From Datura wrightii (taxonomy: Eukaryota > Streptophyta > Magnoliopsida > Solanales > Solanaceae): a DNA stretch of 64,000 nt. Positions 1-9,470 of this stretch are shown piece by piece (positions within the stretch are counted from its first letter, which is position 1; the number at the start of each line of letters is the position of its first letter). The notes beneath the pieces were generated by a model. It was given only the letters and a program-made list of their open reading frames with translations. It had not been told where the DNA came from and made no database searches. The stretch lies in contig JASDFA010000002.1 in NCBI GenBank assembly GCA_035772735.1, positions 40,816,501 to 40,880,500 on the forward strand, given 5' to 3'. A program made the translations under genes and the position numbers.

Positions 1-402
1 CTAGAAGTTTGAACATGGGAATGGATAGAGCGTAAATTAAACTGAGCATGAGGGAAATCATCTGAAACTGAAGGAATTGGCATCCTGTAACTATTAGTGT
101 CAGGACTCCCCCACTAGTGCACTCAAGATTTGACTGGTCTCATAGAATTACCATCTCCCCCTTAGCTTAAAGCCATCATTCTAAGACTTCTGAATCTTTC
201 TTAAGGTTGGGCCTAAACCACTAACTCTTGACTTCTCCTTCACCTCTAAAATTCACTATAAGCCTCATACTCTTAGCAAATTCACACCATGCATCAATGA
301 CCTCTTTCCAACGTACATCAAAGGACTCTCTATTCCACACTGGGGTCTAATCAATCATGCAAAAAGTAACACGAATAGCTCATAACATACCTGTGGCTCC
401 TT
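1..402. other. Unassigned sequence at left edge, downstream of T1 gag
   Basis: This stretch lies on the 3' side of the T1 gag remnant when read on the minus strand. I could not recognise protease or other pol motifs on either strand. Gag homology ends near 402, where the minus-strand reading CACAG|GTATGT happens to look like a splice donor. It may be a degenerate part of T1 or a different repeat joined by deletion. Confidence 0.4.
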
Positions 403-1553
403 CTAGCATTTTGGCCCAATCCTGATGTGTTGACAAGCGTAGGAGCAATTTTGATGCTGTTTGCCACCTGCGCTAGATGATGCATCCTGCTGAGATGGGC
501 GGGCTATCAGAGATACTAAAGAGGTGGCTAGGTCCGTACTCTCGCTCTGCTTGGCTGTCGTGCAATCACTATGCTTATGACCCAACTTGCCGCACCAAAA
601 ACAAGCGTCTGAGCTAGCCATGCATTCTCGCAAATGGTTCTTCCCACAACTCTTACAAGATGGGTATGTAATCTCCCTCACCTTGGGTTCGTACAGAACA
701 TTGGCTGTCGAAGGTGCTGGGGCTGATGATCTCTGTTGGGACCATGAGCAGTGTCCACCACTCGTCCTTTGATGGGAGAACTCTGAATCTCCTGTCCTGG
801 CTCTCTTGGACTCTCTCTCATTTTCTTTCACCTGCTCTGCCTCTATTTGTTGGGAATATATCACCAAATGTGAAAAGTCTATGTCCTTTTGTAATATGGA
901 GGTCCTGCACTCTTTGACCAAGGAGTTTGCCACTCCATTCACGAACCTATTCATACGAGCCCTCTGGTCGGCTACCATCTCCAGTGTATAATTGGACAAC
1001 TGGGTAAACTCCAACACATACTCCTGGACAGTCATGTTGTTTTGCCTCAAGTTGATGAACTCCACCGCCTTTTCCTTCCTCAATTCTCTAGGGAAAAACC
1101 TATCCAAGAATGCAGTCATAAACGCATCCCAACTTATGGGGACTACTCCAACTCCCCGACTATCCTTCCATGATGGAACCATATATGAGCGACCCTCTTC
1201 AGCTGGTAGGAGGCTAAGTCTGCTTTCTACGTTCCTGTCACCCCCATAAACTAGGTGATCCCTTGGATCTCCTCTAAGAACTCGTACAAGTCTTCGTCCA
1301 CCTTTAACCCCAATAATTCTGGTGGGTTCATCCTGAGGAAGTCTCTTACTCTAGCCGCCGCTATGTTCCCATTCTGGGGAACATGAGCCACTACCTACTT
1401 ATTAACCTGAGCAGTCATGGCCTGGGCCAACATTTGAAAGGCTACCCTAAACTCGGCATCAGTAACATGTTCATTCATCGAGTTTGCGGGGGCTGGTGGG
1501 GCTTGCTGGTGCCCATTACCATTTCTCCTTCCGTTTTCTCGGCGGGGAGGCAT
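403..1553 (-). pseudogene. gag: Gag remnant of Tekay/Del-like element T1
   Basis: This encodes the capsid/nucleocapsid part of a Ty3-type polyprotein. The minus-strand ATG at 1553 begins MPPRREN, a start also seen in T2 (MPPYRAN). The first third has in-frame stops. From about 1182 down to 403 the frame is open and contains the capsid core (WKDSRG, FLDRFFP, LRQNNMTVQEY), then a basic linker and two intact zinc knuckles, CKSCGKNHLREC and CFWCGKLGHKHSDC, which in this family bind the RNA genome. The same capsid words recur in T2 gag at 58670-58900, so T1 and T2 are close relatives in opposite orientation. The stops make it non-functional. The protease that should follow is not recognisable at the window edge. 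Confidence 0.85.
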
Positions 1554-1556
1554 TGT

Positions 1557-1566
1557 CTGTGAGTGT
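1557..1566 (-). promoter_or_regulatory. Candidate splice acceptor just before T1 gag ATG
   Basis: On the minus strand the sequence reads CACTCACAG, then ACA, then the gag ATG. This is a good 3' splice-site match placed 3 nt upstream of the start codon, the same position as in T2, T3 and A1. The role is inferred. Confidence 0.4.
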
Positions 1567-1751
1567 GTAACACATGAGTTAGGAGAGGAACCATTAGAGT
1601 CTCAAACTCTACGCATGATAAGAATCATGAAGAAAGGGAAACTTTCCTAAAATATCTCGTAGCCTCTTATTCATAAGTGTGGCGTGCTTCACACCCATGA
1701 GAAAGACTCTACTTAACGCGACTTCCAGACACCCTAGGACACTCTAAACCT

Positions 1752-1769
1752 TTGCTCTGATACCAAGTT
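1752..1769 (-). promoter_or_regulatory. Primer-binding site of T1 (initiator Met tRNA)
   Basis: The minus strand reads AACTTGGTATCAGAGCAA directly after the LTR end TGACA. TGGTATCAGAGC is the standard initiator-Met tRNA primer site of Tekay/Del elements, where minus-strand DNA synthesis starts. Confidence 0.9.
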
Positions 1770-3357
1770 TGTCACGGCCCGAGTTTACACCCTAGACATA
1801 ACACAGGAGAAGAAAACCCAAGAGGCTCCAAGTCGACCCATGGCATAATCATAGCACTAGACTAACAAAAATATTAACTAATAGAATCATAACTAAGTGG
1901 AAGCTAACTGAAAGAGTCTAATCAAAAACCATAAGAACATAGCCTATTAAAACTCTAAATCATAAGCTAAATATGTCTATACAAATCTGAAAGCCTCTAC
2001 TACACTGATGAGCTACTGGGACAAGTCTCTAGCTAACTCCTAAAGTTTGAAACTGAAATAAAATTGAAATAGGAAAATCATAAATCTTATCCTCGGTAGA
2101 TGTGGACTCACCACAGTCAGCTGAGATGGACTAGAGCATGTCTAACTACGAGGCTGAGTATGGAAACCTGGATCTATATCTAAAAAAGATATAGCATATA
2201 AAGTATGGGATTAGTACCTGGAATGTACTAAGTATGAGGGGAACGTAAAAGGACTGAAACATGCAAGTATACTAGGAGGAAGTGAGTTGGGTACAACACT
2301 GAACATATAACTAAATTGAAATTCAATGACACTATCTGAGATATATAAATATTGACATGATGCTTTTATTAAAAAATATTTATCGAAGTATAACTAAAAA
2401 TTGATGCACAAGGGTCATGTACATGGACTTAAAAATGAAGTTGTGACTGGGACATAAACTGTATTGAAGTTACTTTTGAAGACTGAAATCGAACTATATT
2501 GTAACTAAGCTGAACTGAAATCATAACCTAAGGAAACCCTCTTTTACTAAATAAGAATCCCTGGCTGGGCTAAGGAGAAACATTCTCTACTACAGAAAAT
2601 CTCTAACTAGACTAAGGGAAACATTCTCTGCTATTGAGAATCCTTGACTGGACTAAGGAAAACATTCTCTGCTATTGAGAATTCCTAAATAGGCTAAGGG
2701 AAACATTCTTTGCTATTGAGAATCCATGACTGGACTAAGGGAGAACCCAGAACCTATATCATTTGTCTAGACTAGGCTACTTTAGCTAATGAGAGACCTG
2801 AGTGTTCAACGAATCATAACATACTGAATTCATTAGAGTCTGATCAAGGCTACTTTCAACTATTAGGTGGCCCAAAAGTCTGAAGAATCATGATCATTCC
2901 TTGTCATCAAAATTCATAACATTATAGGCCCAAAATGTAGTATAGTTCATGCCTTTCATATTCACGAAAACCCATAGGTTCTAATCCTGATTTAACGAAT
3001 ATACAAAATCATGTGTTCTAGATTTATGAAAACTCATTTGTTCAAATCATGCTTTAGACATATATATCGAATTCATGGTAAAAGAATGTGAATAATTAAT
3101 AAGGCCATAATCTTGAAAATAGTGCTAATTTGTGGTAAAACTCTAGAAGATCATGCTACTATCATACCATGTATATAAATCATGGGTTTGAAAGTAAGTT
3201 CATAAACATACATAGCTACTTATCATGAGGGTTTTGGAACCCATGGAAGATGTAATACTGCGGAAGTGCCTAGACTAGACTCGAGAATTTGAAATGAGAA
3301 GCAGCAGAAAATTTGAGATTTTTCTTAGAACGAATCGTGGTACAAGTCATTGAAAGG
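1770..3357 (-). mobile_element. 5' LTR of T1, cut off by T2 insertion
   Basis: On the plus strand it begins TGTCACGGCCC, the inverted form of an LTR end, next to the primer site. It runs without coding potential to 3357, where the LTR of T2 starts in the opposite direction. No LTR terminus is visible at the 3357 side, so T2 probably landed inside this LTR and the rest lies beyond the window. The predicted duplicated target is AAAGG (3353-3357). Confidence 0.7.
2556..2749. repeat. 41-bp tandem repeat in T1 LTR
   Basis: The word CATTCT recurs at 2581, 2622, 2663 and 2704, exactly 41 bp apart. The unit contains AACATTCTCTGCTATTGAGAA and a variable half ending GACTAAGG. About 4.5 diverged units are present. 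There are no unique spacers, so this is not a CRISPR array. Confidence 0.85.
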
Positions 3358-3718
3358 TGTAACAACCCGTGGGAACCACCCGTTGTCAGATTCTGCAGTA
3401 GGAGATTTAGTGGTAACGGGTCCAAGGATGACCCGTTGGTTTATGTAACGGGTCATGGAAGAAGGTCGTTGTCGGTCTCTGTGATGCCAGGGTGGGATGG
3501 AATGAGTCATGGTACGACTCATTATGATGAGCCACGAGCCATCATAAGTGATCGTGAGAAGGTACAGTGAAATATCATGGAGGTAACGGAAGGGACCAAT
3601 GGCCTGTTGGTTGGAGGTATGAGTCATTGGTTGACTCATGGTGGAAGTCGCGAAAATAATATTTGTGGAATCAGTGTTGACGATGAGAGGAAACAACGGG
3701 TCGTTGTGTCGAGTAATG
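3358..3718 (+). mobile_element. 5' LTR of T2, first piece
   Basis: It starts TGTAACAACCCGTGGG, a typical Tekay-like LTR start, and is rich in short words such as ACGGGTC and TACGACTC. It is interrupted at 3719 by array T3 and continues in register after 38347. The reading GTCGAGTAATG joins GACCCATTCTG when T3 and one TAATG copy are removed. Confidence 0.75.
3714..3718. repeat. Target-site duplication TAATG of T3 (left copy)
   Basis: TAATG immediately precedes the T3 LTR start TGTTACACC. The same five bases follow its end (GTGACA) at 38343-38347. This brackets the whole 34.6-kb array as one insertion site. Confidence 0.9.
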
Positions 3719-3849
3719 TGTTACACCCCGTAAATTCTTGACAATTAGATGACCTATTCGCATGTTGGTTAAGAGTTTTAGAATGCCATACATGCTAGAA
3801 AAAGGGCCCGGGGAGACCGGACAAGCGCCAAGTCGGAGTGTCACAAGGA

Positions 3850-3937
3850 AAATGCGACTTATAAAGCTCATTCGACAAATGCGACTTATAAAGCGCATTC
3901 GACAAATGCAACTTATAAATCTCATTCGACAAATGCG
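3850..3937 (+). repeat. 27-bp tandem units in LTR-A promoter region
   Basis: Three units of the form GCGACTTATAAA plus a CATTCGACAAAT half follow one another. LTR-B and LTR-C keep fewer, altered units. T4 carries a cognate 27-bp unit at 27653-27720 in reverse orientation. Confidence 0.75.
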
Positions 3938-4424
3938 AAGCCTTTCCACTTTGTTTTAAATCATTTCCCATCTTTTAATTTCCAGTAAGAGACCAAAAAC
4001 AGAGCATGACGAGGATTCCATACAAATATTCGTCCGAGTACGCCGTCAAACACAGTCCAAACTCAAATTAACTACGGGTAGCGAAGTATAAAGTTGCAGG
4101 GAGCATTCCTACGCAGTTAGTTTCGTAAAATTCGACAAGAGAATCATCGTCCTACCGAGATAAGGTAAGTGAAATTGCTCCAAATTAGTGTCAATATACT
4201 CCTAGCCCTAAAGTGAGTATTTCTCCCTTCTGGACTTTCGAGATATAGCGAGTTTTCAGCTGTTTTTCTATAAGTCAAAGTTTGGGTAGTATATATATTC
4301 AAAGTAGTGTTTTCTTCAAGAATATTGATGAATTTAGTTTTATTTTCTATGAATATAAATGCAGTTGGAAGAAATAGCTGGATATTGGTCGAGTTACGCC
4401 AGTTAGTCAAGAAGTCGGCAACTG

Positions 4425-4432
4425 AGGTATGT
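4425..4432 (+). promoter_or_regulatory. Candidate splice donor in LTR-A (AG|GTATGT)
   Basis: The sequence GAGGTATGTAAAGCC matches a plant 5' splice site. It is conserved in LTR-B (GT at 11965), LTR-C (36740), T4 (27138 and 34079, minus) and T2 (38719). Paired with the acceptor at 6249, it would remove the 3' LTR half and the primer site from gag mRNA. Confidence 0.45.
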
Positions 4433-4703
4433 AAAGCCAGTTTCTTCGGCAAGATAGTAATTCTAGTATAGTAAAATAGAATAAATTCCAAAAGAATGTT
4501 TCAAAGCCGAGTATTATTCCCAATGTGAATTCAGTAGGCATGCTTGAATAATTATTATGTCATATTAAGAATAAAAGTCAGTCCATTAGTATCAGACAGC
4601 GAGATATTATTCCAGACTCAATATAACTCAGTATCAGATTCAGTATAATTCAGCAAGGGATTCAGAATAGAATATCAGAACATGGACAGTATTATCAGAT
4701 TTA

Positions 4704-4723
4704 ATATATATATATATATATAT
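4704..4723. repeat. TA dinucleotide run
   Basis: About ten TA units. LTR-B and LTR-C have only a short ATATAT here, so this expansion is specific to LTR-A. Confidence 0.8.
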
Positions 4724-6040
4724 GTTATATGAGATTATTGTTGTTTGTAGAGACCTGATTGTTTTATGTTGGTCATCCTTAGAGCTTCCTTGCAGCCCCA
4801 GGGTTAATAGCTGTGTCGACGCGCCCGCCAGAGGGTGAGGATACGTCACTCCAAGCAGTGACATGCCGTCCGCCAGAGGACGAAGATGGGAGGCAGCATT
4901 CCCCATAACAGGCTGATCAGCACTATAGCACACCCCCGTCGAGCGCTTGCGCCCAGGATACAGATTACTGATTACAAATATAGATCTCAGATCACAGTTT
5001 ATAGGAGTTCTCCGGACTCAGATACAGCTATAGTCAAGGGCCTAGAGAGCCCAAGTTGCATACCCAGGGGGCCAGCGAGATGCTCGTAATTACTAGGTGA
5101 GTGGTGTGAATAGTTACTAAGTGGATGGCGACCTGGTTAGGGGTATATAGATTGCATGTTTATTGGTATCTTCCGGTTTATGGGGGCTGGTATAGGTTCT
5201 TTTATGCTATATGTGTTATTTATTACATTGATAGATAGTAGGATGCCTCACTGACAAGTATGATTCTCACCTTCTCTCTAGTACAGTTAAGCTCATTTCA
5301 GATTCTGCTATCCTAGGAAGTTTTAGCCCTCTCCTATACTTCAGTAACTATCAGTATTATTATTTATCTTCAATTATGTTCTAGTTATTGCTTGCACACT
5401 CGGTACCTTTGGTACTGACGCCCGTTTGGGGGTGCTGCATTACTTGCCTGCGGGTACTCATAGACAAGGAATCGATCCCTCGTAATTCCAGCCAGCACAC
5501 AGAGTCATCAGTTCCTGTCATCCGGAGCTTGACAGCTAGAGGCTTATTTCTCTTTTTGTTGTACAGTACGGGTATGTCGGGGCCCTGTCCCGACCATCTT
5601 ATTATCATTCTTAGAGGCTTGCAGATTGTATATTCCCTGTGGTTAGTCGTACCGGTCGTGTGAGGCCGTGCGTATGTTTTAGTTTATTTATGATGGCCGT
5701 GTGGGGCCTTGTATAGTTGATAGTTGGTGACCTTGTCGGTCATAGAGCAGTTTAGCATTTAGTTCAACTTTTCAGTTAAACTATTAAGCATGGTGGCCTT
5801 GTCGGCATGCATAGGTTCCTTTATACTCCTGTGGTTCTGGTCAGATGTTGTTTTCTTACAGGAGGCTATAGGTCTAGTCAGCCGGAGGCTGTATTTACAG
5901 CTGTTATATAGCCCGTTGGTTCCATGAATCCAGGGTTAGAGCCAGCCTGTCACCAGAAGTGCTTAGGCTTAGTAGTCCAGCAGTCCAGGTCTTAGTAGGG
6001 CACCAGGTGCCAGTCATGCCTCCCCAGGCGGGGCGTGACA

Positions 6041-6058
6041 AACTTTGTATTGGAGCAG
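6041..6058 (+). promoter_or_regulatory. Primer-binding site, T3 copy I
   Basis: AACTTTGTATTGGAGCAG directly follows LTR-A. It is a mutated initiator-Met tRNA site (TGGTATCAGAGCAG) with a few mismatches. Confidence 0.8.
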
Positions 6059-6235
6059 GTCATATCCCAAGGAGTCTTCAAGCCGTGCTAAGTAGAGTTT
6101 TGTCTATGGATGTGTTTTGCACCACATACCATAGGCAGGAGGCTTCAAGGCATAATAGGATGGTTACTTTTTCTTCATATTTAGTCGTGTTATAGAGCAG
6201 TACAGTATAGGGTTGAGTCTATAAATCTTATCATA

Positions 6236-6249
6236 CACTTTGTTTACAG
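6236..6249 (+). promoter_or_regulatory. Candidate splice acceptor before gag of copy I
   Basis: A pyrimidine-rich TTTGTTTACAG ends at 6249, five bases (ATAAA) before the gag ATG. The arrangement is identical in copy II, where the acceptor ends at 13774. Confidence 0.45.
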
Positions 6250-6254
6250 ATAAA

Positions 6255-7638
6255 ATGGCAAACCAGCGACATTCTGTCACAGGTAGAAGATTAGATACCG
6301 CAACAGGAGAAGGCACCGGCAGGATGCCTCAGACTCATTTAGAATCAGCCCGATCTGAGGGCGATACAGAGGCATCATCTCGACCTTCATCCCCACCCAC
6401 CAAGAGCCACTCGGGATGACATTACCTCCGATAGTTCCTGTACCTACACCATCCGACCAAGAAATTCGAAGTGCAGTAGTTATGTTGGCACGAATGATGG
6501 CTATTCAGTGCCAGTCAGTGCCACCCGTAACAGGAGAATCATCAGGTGGGCCTGACAGTTCGAGGGTCCGAGAATTCTTGGAACTAGGTCCTCCATAGTT
6601 CATAGGGTCGGATCAGGCAGAGGACCCCCAAGACTTTCTGGATCAGATACAGAGAATCTTCCGAGTCATACATGAGACATCTAGAGAGTCGATTGAGTTA
6701 GCGGTATTCTGGCTGCGGGATATTGCTGTGTTGTGGTATGAGAGTTGGGAAAGGTCTTGAGGGAGAGATGTTGCCCCTACGACCTGGTCCAGCTTTTAAG
6801 AGGCTTTCCTATACCATTATCAGCCATGAGAAATCCAACAGGACCGGATGGACCAGTTTTTGCACTTGGAGCAGAGGGCGAGAAATGTACGGGAGTACGC
6901 CCTGCAGTTCGATTCCTTGGCCAGCTATGCTCAAGCCTTTGTGGACACCATGCCATCTAGAGTCCACCGATTTATTATGGGTCTGAACCCAGAATAGATT
7001 GAGGCATGAATGATAGCTACGCTGTGGGAAGATATGGATATTGCTTGAGTGCAGGCCTTTGCCCAGACTATTGAGGGCCTTAGACAGCGGCAACAGGATA
7101 GCAGATGAATAAAAAAGGAACAATGTCACTGGGACAGATCAGATGAGATACAGGGGGAGATTTGGAGAGGGCCTAGGCCAATGTTGTCAGATAGGCCACC
7201 TAGACCCCCGCCTCCATCACAGCAGCAGAGGGGTAGATTTGGTCGCCGGGGACAGACAGAGTCCGGTGGGAGTTGTCGAACGGTAGATTCACCCCAGCAG
7301 AGGAGGGCAGAGCAGAGCAGGTATACACCCCCACATTGACCTATTGCAGCCGACCCCACACTAGAGCTCGTAGATATGGCTCCACAGGGTGTTATATATG
7401 TGGGCAGGAGGGTCATGTGATGAGAGACCGTCCAGCCAGGAGTCAGGGTAATCGAGATAGACAAGACAGGGCTTCAGCAGGGCCGCGAGCTCAGTAGCCT
7501 CAGCAGGGCGTAGGCCCTCAGTCCCAGCAGGCAGGGCCAAGGCAGATCAGGGGCCTTGAATTCAGGTATGGGCCCAAGACGTACCTATGCATTACCAGGG
7601 AGGCAGGACTCATAGGCGTCTCCAGATGTGGTAACAGG
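6255..7638 (+). pseudogene. gag: Gag remnant, T3 copy I
   Basis: The ATG at 6255 starts MANQRHSVTGRRL. It is followed by the spacer VPVPTPSDQEIRSAV, then the capsid core with REYALQFDSLASYAQAF and HRFIMGLNPE, and a zinc knuckle CYICGQEGH at about 7390-7420 whose final cysteine is replaced by arginine. There are several frameshifts and stops (for example near 6416, 6598 and 6986). In an intact Tekay element gag continues in frame into protease. The capsid and knuckle words match copy II (13780-14700 plus 22368-22828). Confidence 0.82.
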
Positions 7639-8038
7639 TATGATGACTATTTTCTCTCACCCTGCTTATGTATTGATTGATCCAGGATCTACCTTGTCCT
7701 ACGTTACCCCATTTGTGGCTCGAAAGTTCAGTGTTGTACCAGAGTTGCTTTAGAAACCCATTTTAGTATCTACACCCGTCTGTGACTCCATCATGGCTAG
7801 AAGGGTTTATCGAGGGTTTACAGTAGAGGTTGCTGATCGTCAGACCACAGTAGATTTGGTAGAATTAGAGATGATTGATTTCGATGCCATTATGGGTATG
7901 GATTGGTTAGTGCCGTGCTATGCTAATATAGAATGCTAGATTAAGACGGTCCAATTCCACTTTCCAGGGGAGGCAGTACGAGAGTGGAAGGGCAGTACTG
8001 CTACGCCAAAAGGTAGGTTTATTTCCTACCTTCAGTAA
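7639..8038 (+). pseudogene. Retropepsin-like protease remnant, T3 copy I
   Basis: The aspartic protease motif DPGSTLSYV (the family equivalent of the DSGA loop) lies near 7680, and the second conserved block MIDFDAIMGMDWL near 7880. In the family this protease cleaves the polyprotein. One in-frame stop interrupts the middle (near 7755). A TAA at 8036 closes the frame before RT, and the same TAA is present in copy II at 23237. Confidence 0.82.
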
Positions 8039-9470
8039 AGGAAGTTGATAGCTAAGGGATGCATTTTCCACATAGTCAGAGTCCAGGATGTGCGGGTAGA
8101 GACTCCGAATCTGCAGTGTGTTCTAGTGGTTAATGAATTCCCCGACGAATTCCCAGATGAGCTACCTGGTATTCCCCCAGAAAGAGAAATAGATTTTGCA
8201 ATTGAATTTCTACCAGGAACTCAGCCCATATCGATCCCTCCGTATTGTATGGCTCCTGCTGAACATAGAGAACTAATGGAGCAGCTGAAGGATCTGTTAG
8301 ATAAGGGCTTTATTAGGCCGAGTACTTCACCTTGGGGTGTGCCGTTGTGTTTGTGAGAAAGAAGGATGGCTCCTTCTGCATGTGTATAGACTATTGACAG
8401 TTGAACAAGGTTATAGTCAAGAATAAGTATCCGCTTTCCAGAATAGATGATTTGTTTGATCAGTTACAGGGGGCCAGATATTTCTCCAAGATTGACTTAC
8501 GGTCCGGATATCTTCAGGTTCGAGTTTGTGAAAGGGACATTCTGAAGACTGCCTTTAGGACCAGAAATGGCCATTTTGAATTCCTAGTCATGTCCTTTGG
8601 GCTGACGAATGCTCCCGCAGTATTCATGGACTTGATAAACAGCATCTTCAGACAATACCTTAACCTGTTCGCGATAGTATTTATTGATGATATTTTGGTG
8701 TATTCTCACTCAGAGGCAGACCACCTGGATCATTTGGGCACAGTGCTCCAGATTCTCAGGGACCGTCAACTGTATGCCAAGTTCTCTAAATGTGAATTTT
8801 TCCTGAACTCAGTAGTCTTCTTGGGGCATATCATGTCGGATGCTGGTGTACAAGTAGACACACAGAAAATAGAAGCAGTAAAAACATGGCCCAGACCTAC
8901 CACTCCGACCGAAGTATGCAGTTTTCTGGGATTAGCAGGGTACTACAGAAGATTTCTTGAGGGATTCTCCACCATAGCGGCACCTCTAACTAAGCTTATG
9001 CAAAAAGCAGTAAAGTTTCAGTGGACGGAGGCATGTGAGCAAAGTTTCCAGGAATTGAAAGACAGGTTGACCTCCGCCCAAATGTTAGCATTGCTAGAAG
9101 GTACAAAGGGTTATGCAGTTTATTGTGATGCTTCGGTGATTGGGTTAGGATGTGTGCTGATGCAGCATGGTAAAGTAATTTCTTATGCTTCCAGACAGCT
9201 GAGGAAACACGAAAAGAATTATCCTATCCATGACCTGGAACTAGCCGCAGTGATCCCCGCCTTAAAGTTATAGAGACATTACTTGTATGGCATCCATGTG
9301 GATATTTTACCTAATCATAAAAGCCTACAATATATCTTCACCCAGAGAGAGTTGAATTTGCGGCAACGTCCCTGGTTGGAGTTGTTGAAAGATTATGATG
9401 TAAATATTCTGTATCACCCAGGAAGAGCCAACGTAGTAGCAGATGCCCTTAGCCGTAAGTCTATGGGGAG
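8039..9470 (+). pseudogene. Reverse transcriptase and RNase H remnant, T3 copy I
   Basis: The RT fingers (IPPEREIDFAIEFLPGT, RPSTSPWG) begin near 8170. The palm carries the catalytic FIDDILVY near 8680. The connection follows, and RNase H starts with YCDASVIGLGCVL near 9120 and ends near VVADALSRKS. In the family these domains copy the RNA into DNA and remove the RNA strand. A frameshift near 8350, a TGA near 8397 (Trp in copy II) and a TAG near 9271 (Trp in copy II) break the frame. Otherwise it is nearly complete, about 480 codons. Confidence 0.9.

Larger units (their letters stand above)
3719..6040 (+). mobile_element. T3 LTR-A (outer left)
   Basis: This 2.3-kb LTR runs from TGTTACACCCCG to GGGCGTGACA and is followed by a primer site. 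It differs structurally from LTR-B and LTR-C. It carries extra 27-bp units near 3850-3937, lacks the TATATAAAG box found in the other two, and has a longer TA run near 4704. The rest aligns closely with LTR-B and LTR-C, including the splice-donor-like GAGGTATGTAAAGCC. Short ORFs inside it look like chance frames. Confidence 0.9.

Noticed and set aside
380..410. Exon-intron boundary CACAG|GTATGT at the end of T1 gag
   Set aside because: Related elements read gag directly into protease without an intron here, and nothing downstream resembles an exon.
2556..2749. Possible CRISPR-like array
   Set aside because: The units are contiguous and diverged without unique spacers, in a plant retrotransposon LTR.
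3325..3696. Minus-strand frame of about 123 codons
   Set aside because: It runs antisense through the T2 LTR start and the T1 boundary and has no recognisable protein features.
4144..4491. Open frame of about 115 codons on the minus strand in LTR-A
   Set aside because: It is antisense to the LTR, matches no family, and similar chance frames recur in LTR-B and LTR-C as a by-product of LTR similarity.
5381..5663. Overlapping frames on both strands in LTR-A
   Set aside because: Both lie wholly within LTR sequence that is repeated as non-coding in LTR-B and LTR-C.
6041..6058. Possible tRNA gene fragments at GGTATCAGAGC-type sites
   Set aside because: They are short complements of tRNA 3' ends next to LTRs, that is primer-binding sites, with no cloverleaf.
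8039..9470. Endogenous pararetrovirus RT
   Set aside because: The order protease-RT-RNase H-integrase with LTRs, primer site and target duplication is that of a Ty3-type retrotransposon.
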